A stretch of DNA of 64,000 bases from HKST-UBA178 sp965223815 (GTDB taxonomy: Bacteria; Pseudomonadota; Gammaproteobacteria; Chromatiales; Chromatiaceae): positions 3,224,001-3,288,000 of the forward strand of contig OZ245019.1 of the NCBI GenBank assembly GCA_965223815.1, written 5' to 3'. This document shows positions 16,621 to 26,186 of this stretch, one piece after another. The notes under the pieces are model-generated. The model was given only the letters and a program-made list of their open reading frames with translations. It was not told where the DNA came from and did no database searches. How positions within the stretch are numbered: position 1 is the stretch's first letter; each line of letters opens with the position of its first letter. A program made the translations under genes and the position numbers.

Positions 16621-19600
16621 CTAGGTCTCGCTACCCCGCATAGCACCCAGCCCATCGACCAAGACCGAAAGCATGGGGAAGTCGAGTGTTGCCTCGGCGC
16701 GAAATTCAGCGATCGCCTGAACATGACGCTGATGGGAAAAACCTCGGTCTTCGATCCACAGTTCCACCCGCTTGCGGGGAATTTTGTAAGGCCGGGTGGT
16801 ACGTAAAATCTGAGCGGTAATCTCCCTCTGGTGGGCATTGAGGCGGTCGGTCAGCCTCGATTTGGCCAGTCCGTGCCAGTGGGTGCGCACCCGCAGCTCT
16901 TTTATCTGCCTTCGGAGCCAGTGCAGGTCCAGAATCATACCTAGGCTGTAGTACACCGAAGCCACCTGCAGCACCTCCACATTTTGTTCAACCGACACTT
17001 CTACGATATCTAGAGCGGATGCCATGGGCGCTACTATTCCCACGCGTTGGGCCAGCTCCCTGGGAACCCCGGCAGCTGCCAGCGACTTGATCTGGCGATT
17101 CAGCGCCAACCGATCCTTGGAAGCCAGAGGCTTGGGCATTCGCATACCCAGAGCTTCCACCCCTGAATGAAAAAACTCGACCAGGCTTCGTATGCCCTCA
17201 CCGGCCTCTCTGTTTCGCAATACCCATATCACTGTCTGCTGAAGTTGTTGAGCCACCAACCGCATCATCTGCAGCTGCACCGCTGCCGCCACCTTGTTAT
17301 CGAGCGCTTGAATTTGATTCCAGAGTGTGTCGATCGCAAATATCTTGCTAACCGCTGTATAGGCGCGGGTTACGTCCGCAATCGAGGCACCCACCTGCTC
17401 ACGCACACGGAATCCAAAACCCGGGCCTACGTGATCCACTATGTTATTGGTTAAATGCGTTGCTATGATTTCCCGCCCCAGCCGATGGGACAGCATCTCC
17501 TCTGGATAACGTTCCCCAAGCACATGGGGAAAATAGGAAATCAACTCGGACTGGAGATACTCGTCATCGGGCACATCGGAGGTAATCAGAGAATCGTAGT
17601 AGTTCATCTTGCTGTAAGCATGGAGGACCGATATCTCCGGCTTTGTCAGCCCCCGATTCTGGGCCTGACGTTCGGCGATCTCCTTTTCGCTGGGCAAGAA
17701 CTCCAACTCTCTGTTGAGGCGGCCGCGCTGCACCAGATGCTCAATAAAACGGGCATGTAGATGAAGGCTCTCCGGCGCTACCGAGGCTACCATACTGACC
17801 GCCAGAGTCTGGGCATAATTGTCCGATAGCACCAGTTCGGCCACTTCGTCCGTCATCTGATTTAGCAGCCGATTACGCTGCTTCTGTGTCATCTCACCAT
17901 TGGCTACAATCTGGTTGAGAAGAATCTTGATATTGACCTCATGGTCGGAACAATCGACCCCCGCCGAGTTGTCGATGGCATCTGTATAAATCAGACCGCC
18001 TCGTGCAGCAAACTCAATTCGGCCCAGCTGAGTCACGCCCAGATTGCCGCCCTCCCCCACCACTTTGCAGCGCAATTCACTGCCGTTGACTCGTACCGCG
18101 TCATTGGATTTGTCCCTGACATCGTCTTGGCTCTCGCTTTCGGCCTTCACATAGGTGCCTATCCCCCCATTCCAAAGCAAATCGGCCGGCGCCTTGAGCA
18201 TATAGCTTATTAGCTCATTGGGCTGCATGCGGTCCTGCTTGATACCCAGCAGCGCCTTGACCTCAGCGCTCAATGGAATCGATTTGAGACTGCGGGCAAA
18301 TACGCCGCCCCCGGGGGATATCAGCTTTTTGTCGTAATCCTTCCAGCTCGATCTGGGTAAGCGGAAAAGCCGCTCCCGTTCCTTGTAGGAGATTTCCGGA
18401 TCCGGGTCGGGATCCAGAAAAATATGGAGATGATTGAAGGCTCCCACCAATCTTATCTGGCGGGATAAAAGCATACCGTTGCCGAATACATCTCCCGACA
18501 TGTCACCGATTCCCACTACAGTGAAGGGTTCCGTCTGGATATCTACATTGAGCTCCCGAAAATTGCGTTTAACCGACTCCCAGGCACCTTTGGCGGTGAT
18601 CCCCATCTTCTTGTGGTCGTAGCCCACCGATCCCCCGGAGGCGAACGCATCGCCAAGCCAGAAACCGTACTCTTCGGCAACCGAATTGGCGATATCCGAA
18701 AATGTGGCGGTACCTTTGTCCGCAGCAATTACCAGGTAAGGGTCGTCGTCGTCATATTTCACCAGTCCCGCGGGCGTCACCACCTCACCCTCGACTAGAT
18801 TGTCGGTGAGATCCAGCATGCCCCTGAGGAAGGTTTTATAGCAGACCACAACCTCCTCCATCAGACTGTCTTTGTCGCCCTCCGAGGGGGGACGTTTAAT
18901 GATGAATCCTCCCTTGGAACCCACAGGCACGATGACCGTATTCTTTACCATCTGCGCCTTCATCAATCCGAGTACTTCTGTCCTGAAATCCTCCATTCGG
19001 TCAGACCATCTGAGGCCGCCACGGGCTACCCGACCTCCCCGCAGGTGGACACCCTCCATACGTGGTGAGAATACGAAAATCTCGAACATGGGCCTGGGCA
19101 GGGGCATGTCGTTGACCAGTTGCGGATTGAATTTGAAAGAGAGATGTTCGGCCGCCGAAGTCTCGTCTCCCTGGAAGTAGTTGGTGCGAAGGGTTGACAT
19201 GATCAGATTAAGCAGATTTCTCAGTATCCGGTCCTGGTCAAGGCTGGAGACCAGTTCCAACTTACTATCGATCAGCGCCAGCGTCTTCACCAGCTTCTTT
19301 TCCCGCCCGCCGACACCCGGATCAAAGCGTAGAGTGAACATGGTCACCAACAGCCCCGTAATCTCGGGATTGAGTATGAGACTGTCAATGATGTAGGACT
19401 GACTGTAGGGCGTCTTGATCTGCTGTAGATAACGACTGTAGGCACGCAGCAGTGCCACTTGTCGCCAGGAAAGCCCGGCCACCAGAACCAGCTCGTTGAA
19501 TCTATCGCTGTCCACTTCTCCCCGCCACACCTTGAGATACGTGGTGTGGAACCTATCGCTGGTGTGAGCATCCAGATGGGTTCCCGCTCTGCAGCGCATG

Positions 19601-21441
19601 GAAAAATCGTGAATCCAGATATCTCCCCAATGGCAGCGGACCTGGTAAGGGCGCTCCCCGAATACGCTTAACCCCATATTTTCAAGAATGGGAATGGCAT
19701 CTGAAAGCGATACTGGAGTACTCGGAGAATAGAGCCGCAGGTGAACGCTGTCATCGCCCTCGACCATTGGCTGGTAAAAGTGGAGTTCGAGCCCCCCAGT
19801 AGCACGAGCACTCTCAATGCGCTCGACATCGGCGGCAGCGGCTCGTGATGGGGTGTCCTCTATGTATCCTCCCGGGAATGCCTCTGCGTAGGTCTTACCG
19901 TAACGTACGGCTGTCGCTTCTCCGAACCGCTCCCGTAGCGCCTCGTGCAACTCGTCGTGCCAGGTACGGGTAGCATCAATGACCCGCATCTCCAGCGCCT
20001 CCCGGTCTATCTCTGGTGCCTTCCCGGGTTCGGTAAAAACGATATAGTGGACGCGAGCCAGTATGGATTCTGAAAACTGGGTAGTGAATTCGACCTCGGT
20101 TCCACCCAGCGCCTCCATCAGCACCTCCTGAACCCGTAGCCGCAGCTCCCTGTTATATTGCTCTCTGGGTACATAGACCATACAAGAGAAGAAACGGTTG
20201 AAGGGGTCTTGGAAAAGAAAGATGCGGGTTCGCTGGCGCTCCTGCAGACTGAGTATTCCAAGAGAAATTTCCGACAGCTCGGCTTCGGGAATCTGGAAAA
20301 GATCATCCCGTGGATAGGTCACCAAGATATTGTGCAGCACCTTTCCAGAGTAGCTTTTCGGTGCCAGCCTGGCGTCCGCAGAGATACCTGTCACCTTCTT
20401 CCTCAACAACGGAATATCTTCTGGAGGGCTGCTGTAGGCCGCGATGGAGAACAGGCCCAGAATGCAGCAGAGACCATTGAGCTCCCCATCCTCCCCGTAG
20501 CGCTTGATCCCTATGTAATCCATGTAGGCGGGGCGGTGCACCACCGAACGCGCATTCGCCTTGGTTACAACCAGGTCCCCGGAAAAGCCGAGGTTTTGCC
20601 CGTTGACCAGGGGGATAACCTCTGCAGGCTGAAGCCCCTCAGCTGCGGTGTCACTGAACAACCCCAACAGGGATTGATTGTCCACTTGGTAGTGAACTGC
20701 AGCTTCCCGTTGCTCAAGACTGAATTCGCAATAGGCCAGAAACGTAAAGTTATCCTTAGCTACCCAATCCAAAAAAGCCTTTGACTCCTGCAACTCAGCA
20801 GCAGCCGATGTCCCGCTTGTCGACAGGGTGGCACTCATCTCCCCGGCCCGCTGCTTCATCTGCTGCCAATCCTGGTTAGCCAGGCCAACGCTTCGAATGA
20901 CCAATAGGATCGACTGCTGTAAACCGGACAACACCTCGGGAGAAAGCTGCTTCTCCACATGCAGGCTGATCAAAGACTCACACCGATCGTTTGGCCCCTC
21001 CGCATCCCGAATCTCCAACAGTCTGCCCTGTTCATCTCTGATCGTTGATACCACGGGGTGTATGGTAAGTCCGATAGTGAGGCCCTGGCGATTGAGGCAC
21101 ATGGAGATCGAGTCCACTAAAAAAGACATGTCGTCGCAGACTGTCTCGATAATTGTGTGCGGGCTTTGCCAGCCATGTTCCTCGAATCCCGGGTTGTACA
21201 CCCGTACCATGGGATCCTCGTTACGGCGGTCTCTGAGAAGTTGCCAATGAGCAATCACGGCGCCGATGAGATCCTCGGGCCGCTTTCCTTCCAGGTCTGC
21301 GGGTGAAACATACCGGTAATAGATGGTCAGCAAGCGACGAATCTGGTCTGCAGCGGCCTTCTTCAACCCTAAACTCTGTTGCCTCTCGAATACCTCTTCA
21401 AGACGCCGTTTCAGCTGCAGGCCGCGCTCGCTTTTCATCAT
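16621..21441 (-). CDS. gdhB: NAD-specific glutamate dehydrogenase, large (about 180 kDa) type
   Basis: Oxidative deamination of glutamate to 2-oxoglutarate, cytoplasmic. At 1606 aa it has the size of the bacterial GDH-180 class (Pseudomonas GdhB, Caulobacter, Streptomyces). Long N-terminal regulatory/ACT-like regions precede the catalytic core, which starts near residue 800 with GGRVARGGLRWSDRMEDFRTEVLGL, followed by QMVKNTVIVPVGSKGGFI (catalytic lysine region). The Rossmann part includes VVGIGDMSGDVFGNGML, and VVGEGGNLGVTQLGRIEFA is typical of this class. The ATG at 21441 has AAGGATTCCC just upstream. It stands alone. Its expression is probably catabolic, but no operator is recognised. Confidence 0.96.
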   Translation of the reverse strand: MMKSERGLQLKRRLEEVFERQQSLGLKKAAADQIRRLLTIYYRYVSPADLEGKRPEDLIGAVIAHWQLLRDRRNEDPMVRVYNPGFEEHGWQSPHTIIETVCDDMSFLVDSISMCLNRQGLTIGLTIHPVVSTIRDEQGRLLEIRDAEGPNDRCESLISLHVEKQLSPEVLSGLQQSILLVIRSVGLANQDWQQMKQRAGEMSATLSTSGTSAAAELQESKAFLDWVAKDNFTFLAYCEFSLEQREAAVHYQVDNQSLLGLFSDTAAEGLQPAEVIPLVNGQNLGFSGDLVVTKANARSVVHRPAYMDYIGIKRYGEDGELNGLCCILGLFSIAAYSSPPEDIPLLRKKVTGISADARLAPKSYSGKVLHNILVTYPRDDLFQIPEAELSEISLGILSLQERQRTRIFLFQDPFNRFFSCMVYVPREQYNRELRLRVQEVLMEALGGTEVEFTTQFSESILARVHYIVFTEPGKAPEIDREALEMRVIDATRTWHDELHEALRERFGEATAVRYGKTYAEAFPGGYIEDTPSRAAAADVERIESARATGGLELHFYQPMVEGDDSVHLRLYSPSTPVSLSDAIPILENMGLSVFGERPYQVRCHWGDIWIHDFSMRCRAGTHLDAHTSDRFHTTYLKVWRGEVDSDRFNELVLVAGLSWRQVALLRAYSRYLQQIKTPYSQSYIIDSLILNPEITGLLVTMFTLRFDPGVGGREKKLVKTLALIDSKLELVSSLDQDRILRNLLNLIMSTLRTNYFQGDETSAAEHLSFKFNPQLVNDMPLPRPMFEIFVFSPRMEGVHLRGGRVARGGLRWSDRMEDFRTEVLGLMKAQMVKNTVIVPVGSKGGFIIKRPPSEGDKDSLMEEVVVCYKTFLRGMLDLTDNLVEGEVVTPAGLVKYDDDDPYLVIAADKGTATFSDIANSVAEEYGFWLGDAFASGGSVGYDHKKMGITAKGAWESVKRNFRELNVDIQTEPFTVVGIGDMSGDVFGNGMLLSRQIRLVGAFNHLHIFLDPDPDPEISYKERERLFRLPRSSWKDYDKKLISPGGGVFARSLKSIPLSAEVKALLGIKQDRMQPNELISYMLKAPADLLWNGGIGTYVKAESESQDDVRDKSNDAVRVNGSELRCKVVGEGGNLGVTQLGRIEFAARGGLIYTDAIDNSAGVDCSDHEVNIKILLNQIVANGEMTQKQRNRLLNQMTDEVAELVLSDNYAQTLAVSMVASVAPESLHLHARFIEHLVQRGRLNRELEFLPSEKEIAERQAQNRGLTKPEISVLHAYSKMNYYDSLITSDVPDDEYLQSELISYFPHVLGERYPEEMLSHRLGREIIATHLTNNIVDHVGPGFGFRVREQVGASIADVTRAYTAVSKIFAIDTLWNQIQALDNKVAAAVQLQMMRLVAQQLQQTVIWVLRNREAGEGIRSLVEFFHSGVEALGMRMPKPLASKDRLALNRQIKSLAAAGVPRELAQRVGIVAPMASALDIVEVSVEQNVEVLQVASVYYSLGMILDLHWLRRQIKELRVRTHWHGLAKSRLTDRLNAHQREITAQILRTTRPYKIPRKRVELWIEDRGFSHQRHVQAIAEFRAEATLDFPMLSVLVDGLGAMRGSET

Positions 21442-21624
21442 GGGAATCCTTGGTCGAAATAAGATTTATCAACTACACACCCACCCTTCGGGAGTTGCGG
21501 TCCCCCTTGCGATTAGTGCACAGCCTGATAAAAAAATAGTCGCTGGATGGAAAAAAGGCCAGTGAAAATCAGGGAATGGTAGAGAGTTGGCGAACGAATT
21601 CAACCGCCATGAAGGGAAGTTGTA

Positions 21625-21930
21625 CTAAGCGTATTCGTCAAGGCCAAATAGCTGCTGCATCCTGGCCCGTTCCTCGACTGCGGCCACGGATTGGTAGGCG
21701 TGGATGCCAGGTGGCGTACCCGCGGCTGCGTGGTTCCGGTCAACGAGGGAAATTGTGTTGTCCAGTTGCCGAGCACTGAGCAACGGTACATCCTGAGAGT
21801 GAATGATCTGTTTGCGGCGGGGATGAGCTTCCTCCTGAGCGGATCGTCCTGGAGTAGCGGGGTCGACACGGTTTACCCTGTTGGGGTGGGGCAGTGGAAC
21901 TGGGTAAGAATGTGTTGCGATCGGTTGCAC
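21625..21930 (-). CDS. Small hypothetical protein ending GLDEYA (about 101 aa)
   Basis: Unrecognised. From a GTG at 21930 the minus strand encodes 101 aa; the second half (SARQLDNTISLVDRNHAAAGTPPGIHAYQSVAAVEERARMQQLFGLDEYA) reads like a real folded or helical tail. Its ending resembles a group of short gammaproteobacterial proteins that finish in LGVDEYA-type peptides, from memory only. The basic, proline-rich first half is less convincing and the true start may lie inside it. It fills an otherwise empty gap between NAD-GDH and the HIT gene on the same strand. Ribosome site weak. Confidence 0.5.
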   Translation of the reverse strand: MQPIATHSYPVPLPHPNRVNRVDPATPGRSAQEEAHPRRKQIIHSQDVPLLSARQLDNTISLVDRNHAAAGTPPGIHAYQSVAAVEERARMQQLFGLDEYA

Positions 21931-21971
21931 TTAGACTAGGGCCTGTTAACACTAATTCACTATTTACAAAA

Positions 21972-22316
21972 TCATCCCGGAGGCCAGCCCATGCCTCTTC
22001 CGCCTAAGAGATGCAGATGTACGTGGAAAACCACCTGTCCACCGAGCCGGTTACAGTTGATGAGGGTACGGTAGCCCTCTTCGGCGATACCCTGCTCTTT
22101 CGCGACCGCTCTTGCCGCAAGATAGAGCTGTCCCATAACTCCGGCATTCCCGGGTTCCAGATCGTTTAGTGTTGCGATGTGACGCTTCGGAATAATCAAT
22201 ATGTGCACTGGCGCTTGCGGATTGATGTCGCGGAATGCGAGTACTTCATCATTATCGTAAACGATATCCGCCTCGATCTCTCCGCTCACCATTTTGCAGA
22301 ATAGACAATTTTCCAT
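21972..22316 (-). CDS. hinT: HIT-family nucleotide-binding protein (HinT type)
   Basis: Histidine-triad hydrolase acting on purine nucleoside phosphoramidates and AMP adducts, cytoplasmic. 114 aa, the usual length. Zinc-type N-terminus CLFCKMVSGEI, then APVHILIIPKRHI, and the triad HVHLHLLGG near the C-terminus, preceded by LINCNRLGGQVVF. The ATG at 22316 has TAGGAG about 10 nt upstream. It lies 54 bp downstream of recR on the same strand and may be read from the dnaX-ybaB-recR transcript. Confidence 0.95.
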   Translation of the reverse strand: MENCLFCKMVSGEIEADIVYDNDEVLAFRDINPQAPVHILIIPKRHIATLNDLEPGNAGVMGQLYLAARAVAKEQGIAEEGYRTLINCNRLGGQVVFHVHLHLLGGRGMGWPPG

Positions 22317-22370
22317 CGCACCCGACTCCTAATCTCTACTCATTTCAGCTTAACCCGAATGCAAGCCCAG

Positions 22371-22967
22371 TCAGTACTCGCGTCGCCCTGCGAAGGCGTG
22401 GGAGAGAGTGCCTCCATCAACGTATTCCAGCTCGCCCCCCAGGGGAACACCGTGCGCTATTCTGGTTACCCGCACCTCCTTGGCCGTTGACATTTGGCTG
22501 ATATAGTGGGCGGTCGCCTCCCCCTCAACAGTTGGATTGGTAGCCAGTATGAGTTCCTCTATACCGCCCTCACCCAATAGTGCCTCCAGTTGATCCAACC
22601 CAATCTCGCTGGGACCCAAACCATCCAGTGGTGAGAGTCGCCCTCCGAGGACAAAATATCGGCCACTGTAGACCGTGGCCTGCTCCAACGCCATTACCTC
22701 TGCGGGAGATTCCACCACGCAGATCTGGCTGCCGTCGCGATTGGGGTTAGAACACAAGCTGCAGAGCCGGGTTTCGCTGAGAGTCCTGCAGCGCTGGCAA
22801 TGACCAATGCGCTCCATGGCCGCTGCTAACACAGCGGAGAGGTGCAATCCCGCCTCTCGCTGTCGTTCCAAGAGGTGGAACGCCATGCGTTGCGCCGACT
22901 TCGGCCCCACCCCGGGCAGGCAGCGCAGGGCCTCCATCAATTGTTGCAACAGCGGCTGGTCTGCCAT
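22371..22967 (-). CDS. recR: Recombination mediator protein RecR
   Basis: Part of the RecFOR pathway that loads RecA at gapped DNA. 198 aa, typical. Visible: N-terminal helix-hairpin-helix (LRCLPGVGPKSAQRMAFHLL), four-cysteine zinc finger CQRCRTLSETRLCSLC, Toprim start ICVVESPAEVMALEQ and the conserved YFVLGGRLSPLDGLGP and ATNPTVEGEATAHYI. AAGGA stands just before the ATG at 22967. It follows ybaB with a 6-bp gap, the classic dnaX-ybaB-recR order. Confidence 0.97.
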   Translation of the reverse strand: MADQPLLQQLMEALRCLPGVGPKSAQRMAFHLLERQREAGLHLSAVLAAAMERIGHCQRCRTLSETRLCSLCSNPNRDGSQICVVESPAEVMALEQATVYSGRYFVLGGRLSPLDGLGPSEIGLDQLEALLGEGGIEELILATNPTVEGEATAHYISQMSTAKEVRVTRIAHGVPLGGELEYVDGGTLSHAFAGRREY

Positions 22968-22973
22968 AGATCC

Positions 22974-23297
22974 TTAAAAAGGGAGTTTCATCCCCGGCGG
23001 CAATCCCATACCGGTTGCCAGTCCGGACATGCTCTCCTGCGTTTTTTCTGCAATCCGGTGCACAGCATCGTTTATCGCGGCGGCAACAAGATCTTCCAGC
23101 ATCTCGCGATCGTCGCCCACCAAACTTTCATCGATCTCCACCCGGCGTACCTCATGTCTTCCGTTCATGGTGATCTTCACTAGTCCACCGCCCGATTCGC
23201 CAACAAGCTCCTCCCGTGCAAGTTGTTCCTGGGCCTTCTGCATATCGGCCTGCATCTTCTGGGCCTGTTTCATCAGATTGCCTAATCCACCTTTCAT
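22974..23297 (-). CDS. ybaB: YbaB/EbfC nucleoid-associated protein
   Basis: Small DNA-binding dimer that acts as a nucleoid-associated protein. 107 aa from the ATG at 23297 (MKGGLGNLMKQAQKMQADMQ), which has GAGGAG 6 nt upstream and matches the family N-terminus; the open frame continues to 23336 but without a matching leader. Features are the long N-terminal coiled helix, GGGLVKITMNGRHEVRRVEID and a C-terminal Gly/Met/Pro-rich tail (GMGLPPGMKLPF). Located between dnaX and recR. Confidence 0.96.
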   Translation of the reverse strand: MKGGLGNLMKQAQKMQADMQKAQEQLAREELVGESGGGLVKITMNGRHEVRRVEIDESLVGDDREMLEDLVAAAINDAVHRIAEKTQESMSGLATGMGLPPGMKLPF

Positions 23298-23325
23298 CTG
23301 CTGCTCCTCGTTCCTGTGGCGTTGT

Positions 23326-24984
23326 CTAATCATCAACCGGTTGAATCGATCCCGGGACGATGTGAGCGCCGAAACGCTCCCGCATCGATTGCACCAACTT
23401 GTCTGACTCCATTTCCGCTTCCAGCGAAGCTTGGCGCAACTTTTTCGCCTTGGCCTGCTGCTGTGCCGGTGTCTGAGAAACTTCCGACTGCCGACCGACT
23501 TCGATCAATAATTTGACTGGCCTATCCAGAAGTTCCTCCAACGCCCCACGGAGCCGCTGTTCGGAACTCCCCACCTGCATATGCTGGTGGCTGGGGTCGA
23601 GTCGCAGCCGCAGGGTGCTGCCGTCCCACTGGTGGAAGACGCAATTACTGGCCAATTGACTGGCGATCCCGCCGATTTTAAGTGAAGCCACTACCTGCTG
23701 CCAATGACTTAGGTCTATGTTTTCTTTGCTGGTTTCAACCACAACTCCGGCAGACCGGGGCTTGTCCGAGTTGGCTTCATGAGGTCCTGGACCGGAACCG
23801 GAGGCTCCACTCTCAGGTTCAGACCGAGTTCGATCGCTGACCTCTGTCGAGGGTTTGGTCGCAGAAGATTTAGCGCTGGGCGTCGAGGGCGTTACCCCTC
23901 TCGCGGGGCGAAAAGCCAGCATTCGCAGTAACACCATCTCCAAACCGGATCGCGGGTCCGGAGCCAGCGGCAAATCACGTTGACCGATTAGGGCGATTTG
24001 ATAGAACAGTTGGATATCGGCAGCATCGACTTTCGATGCCAATTCAAGAATCTGGCCGACATCCCCCATGCTGCTGTCCAGGCTGTCGGGAAGCGCTTGG
24101 GCCAGCGCCACCCGATGTAACATCATCAAGAGATCTCCCAAAACTCCAGCGAAATCGGGAGCGGATTCAGCGAGTGTCGCGATTTCCGCAAGCAATCCAG
24201 CGGTATCGTGATCGGCCAATTTGCTCAGCAGTCTGTGAATGCTCTCCTGGCTACTAGTCCCGAGCATCGTCCGAACTTCTGACTCCAACACCTTACCACC
24301 ACCGAATGCAATAGCCTGATCCAATAGACTGAGAGCGTCCCGCATACTGCCGTCTGCCCCTCTGGCAAGCAGCTCCAAAGCCGGACCCTCGAAGGCCAAA
24401 CCCTCCCTCTCTAGAATACTTTCTAAATAGTCACTGATCTGATCAAACGGCAAACGCTTCAGGTTGAATTGCAGGCAACGCGAGAGAACAGTAACCGGGA
24501 CCTTCTGGGGATCGGTAGTGGCCAGCAGAAACTTGACGTGGGGTGGGGGCTCCTCGAGCGTCTTCAGGAGGGCATTGAAACTGCCCCCGGAAAACATATG
24601 CACTTCATCGATAAGGTAAACTTTGTAACGCCCCTGCACTGGAGCATAAGGCACATTGTCCAGCAGTTCCCTGGTTTGATCGACCTTGGTCCTTGAGGCG
24701 GCATCCACTTCTAAAAGGTCTATGAACCTCCCCTCGTCGACCTCCCGACAAACAGAACACTCTCCGCAGGGTGTAGAGCTTACGCCCCGTTCGCAATTGA
24801 GAGACTTGGCAAATATTCTGGCAAGCGTCGTCTTACCCACCCCTCGGGTACCGGTGAAAAGATAGGCGTGATGCAGCCGATCATTATCTAGGGCATTGAT
24901 CAAGGCCCGCACGACGTGGGCCTGACCGACCAAATCCTGGAAAGCGCCGGGACGCCACTTGCGGGCTAAAACCTGATAGCTCAT
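23326..24984 (-). CDS. dnaX: DNA polymerase III subunit gamma/tau
   Basis: Clamp-loader ATPase of the replicative polymerase. 552 aa from the ATG at 24984 (MSYQVLARKWRPGAFQDLVGQ), the universal family start; the frame is open to 25077 but the extra leader runs toward the SRP RNA and is not protein-like. Walker A GTRGVGKTT is near residues 45-53, the zinc module is CERGVSSTPCGECSVC, the DEVHMFS Walker B lies near 126, and sensor 1 is in KFLLATTDPQK. Domains IV-V after about residue 370 are Ser/Pro-rich linker plus a short tau-like end. I saw no convincing A-AAA-AAG slippery site, so a shorter gamma form is not supported. Confidence 0.96.
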   Translation of the reverse strand: MSYQVLARKWRPGAFQDLVGQAHVVRALINALDNDRLHHAYLFTGTRGVGKTTLARIFAKSLNCERGVSSTPCGECSVCREVDEGRFIDLLEVDAASRTKVDQTRELLDNVPYAPVQGRYKVYLIDEVHMFSGGSFNALLKTLEEPPPHVKFLLATTDPQKVPVTVLSRCLQFNLKRLPFDQISDYLESILEREGLAFEGPALELLARGADGSMRDALSLLDQAIAFGGGKVLESEVRTMLGTSSQESIHRLLSKLADHDTAGLLAEIATLAESAPDFAGVLGDLLMMLHRVALAQALPDSLDSSMGDVGQILELASKVDAADIQLFYQIALIGQRDLPLAPDPRSGLEMVLLRMLAFRPARGVTPSTPSAKSSATKPSTEVSDRTRSEPESGASGSGPGPHEANSDKPRSAGVVVETSKENIDLSHWQQVVASLKIGGIASQLASNCVFHQWDGSTLRLRLDPSHQHMQVGSSEQRLRGALEELLDRPVKLLIEVGRQSEVSQTPAQQQAKAKKLRQASLEAEMESDKLVQSMRERFGAHIVPGSIQPVDD

Positions 24985-25046
24985 GGGATATTGGGACTCC
25001 TCACCCCCGGAACAGCGGGTGCAGGATTTCGAGGACGATATCGGGC

Positions 25047-25158
25047 GGCGACCCGAACCAGCCGCACCCCGGCACACGAGACGGCTGCTGCGGCTGCTCC
25101 CTTCCGGGCCTGACCGGGTTCACAGCTTTTCGTTGCGAGGGGACCGATTCGGGTCACC
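25047..25158 (-). ncRNA. ffs: 4.5S signal recognition particle RNA
   Basis: The minus strand reads GGTCAGGCCCGGAAGGGAGC followed by AGCC, matching E. coli ffs GGTCAGGTCCGGAAGGAAGC with the GGAA tetraloop, and then GTGTGCCGGG. The ends pair: GGTGACCCGAA (5', from 25158) with TTCGGGTCGCC (3', to 25047), giving a 112-nt hairpin, the size of bacterial small SRP RNA. It targets nascent membrane and secreted proteins with Ffh. Its place directly upstream of dnaX-ybaB-recR is the standard synteny. The ends are estimated from pairing and may be off by a few bases. Confidence 0.93.
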
Positions 25159-25364
25159 ATAACTATGAGATCTCTGGACCTTTCATTTTCTAGCGGAAAA
25201 ACGATCACAACCGGGAAGCCCGTTCTCTCGCAAGCAGCTGCAGTCATTGGTGTGATTTTTTGTCCCTTGAAATCGCGGGAGAGATTATGGATGCCCAAGC
25301 GTGCTTGGGTCAACAGCCGGTTAACCTCACCCAGGGACCAATCTGTCAGCCAAAAAAGCACTTG

Positions 25365-25853
25365 CTACAGTTTCTCGAAGCGGTTACCGGGAATGTTTTT
25401 ACGACAATAAGTTGGATCGAATACCAGCCCGTTGATGGCAATGTACACACCTGGCGCGGACATCTGCGCCACCGCGACGGCATAACCGATATTAAAGACC
25501 GCATCGCTAACCCTGAGTCGCGCGGGTTGCATGGCACCGGTCAACACGATGGTCTTACCGTCGATTCCGATGAGCGCCATGGCACTCTCGACCATGGTGT
25601 CAGTTCCGTGGGTAATCAATATCCTACTGCTCTCATCCTTCACTACCCTGTCACGAATCATTGCCCTATCAGCGTCGTCCATGTCCAAGCTATCCTTGCG
25701 AAGTAAGGATTCCACTCGATAGTCAAAAAAGGTGTTCGCTTCCCGCAAGAGTTCCGCTATTTGGGGCTCTCCAATCTGAAACTCGCTCTTCGCATCGAAG
25801 TAGATTTTGTCGATTGTGCCGCCAGTTGTAAAAATTTTTAGGCGCTGGTTCAT
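25365..25853 (-). CDS. Asparaginase/glutaminase-like protein, single-domain (162 aa)
   Basis: Has both active-site threonine segments of the L-asparaginase superfamily: IFTTGGTIDKIYF near the start and ILITHGTDTMVESA near residue 85, followed by KTIVLTGAMQPARLRVSDAVFNIGYAVAVAQ. The usual enzyme is about 330 aa with a C-terminal domain completing the site between subunits; this one stops at 162 aa after GRVFDP-like GLVFDPTYCRKNIPGNRFEKL. Short single-domain members of this superfamily exist, so it need not be a fragment. The ATG at 25853 (MNQRLKIF) fits the family start; the frame is open to 26015 with no good ribosome site. Confidence 0.78.
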   Translation of the reverse strand: MNQRLKIFTTGGTIDKIYFDAKSEFQIGEPQIAELLREANTFFDYRVESLLRKDSLDMDDADRAMIRDRVVKDESSRILITHGTDTMVESAMALIGIDGKTIVLTGAMQPARLRVSDAVFNIGYAVAVAQMSAPGVYIAINGLVFDPTYCRKNIPGNRFEKL

Positions 25854-26186
25854 GGAAAGATCCGTCCCAAAGTTAGAGAGTCTTGAGAGTGCTGAATTGG
25901 ACCGCGTCGGTAGCCGAGGCCAATTATAAACCCCAAGCGATCGTTCTTCGCGCCTCACACCAACTATTCGAGCAGCGGGGATCTGATCTCGATAGGGGGT
26001 TGATAATTCCGACAAATTAGCTAGGCTACTAGCTCATGGCCCCCCTGATTTAGACGCCAGGGAAAAATAATCGTCAAATCAGGGTTAACTTGATGGCATT
26101 CGCATCACGGTTTATGTGATTTGTCTGAAAAATCGCCTGTTTTCACCTTATTTTCATGTTAGATGACATTCCTTAGGAGGATATTG
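25854..26186. other. Divergent intergenic region upstream of TAXI-TRAP genes
   Basis: About 330 bp between the divergent asparaginase-like gene and the TAXI binding-protein gene. It must carry both promoters. A short inverted repeat ATCAC-N7-GTGAT lies at 26104-26120 and the last 80 bp are AT-rich. No gene, no known operator and no riboswitch is recognised. The strong site TAGGAGG at 26174-26180 belongs to the binding-protein gene. Confidence 0.4.

Noticed and set aside
23326..24984. Programmed frameshift in dnaX for a gamma form
   Set aside because: No A-AAA-AAG-type slippery run with a following stem was seen; GCGAAAAAGTTG is weak.
24985..25361. Open frames over the SRP RNA upstream of dnaX
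   Set aside because: The strand shows the clear 4.5S RNA consensus and pairing ends; the overlapping frames are shadows.
26104..26120. ATCAC-N7-GTGAT as a CRP site
   Set aside because: The half sites are in the wrong orientation for TGTGA-N6-TCACA and only five bases match on each side.
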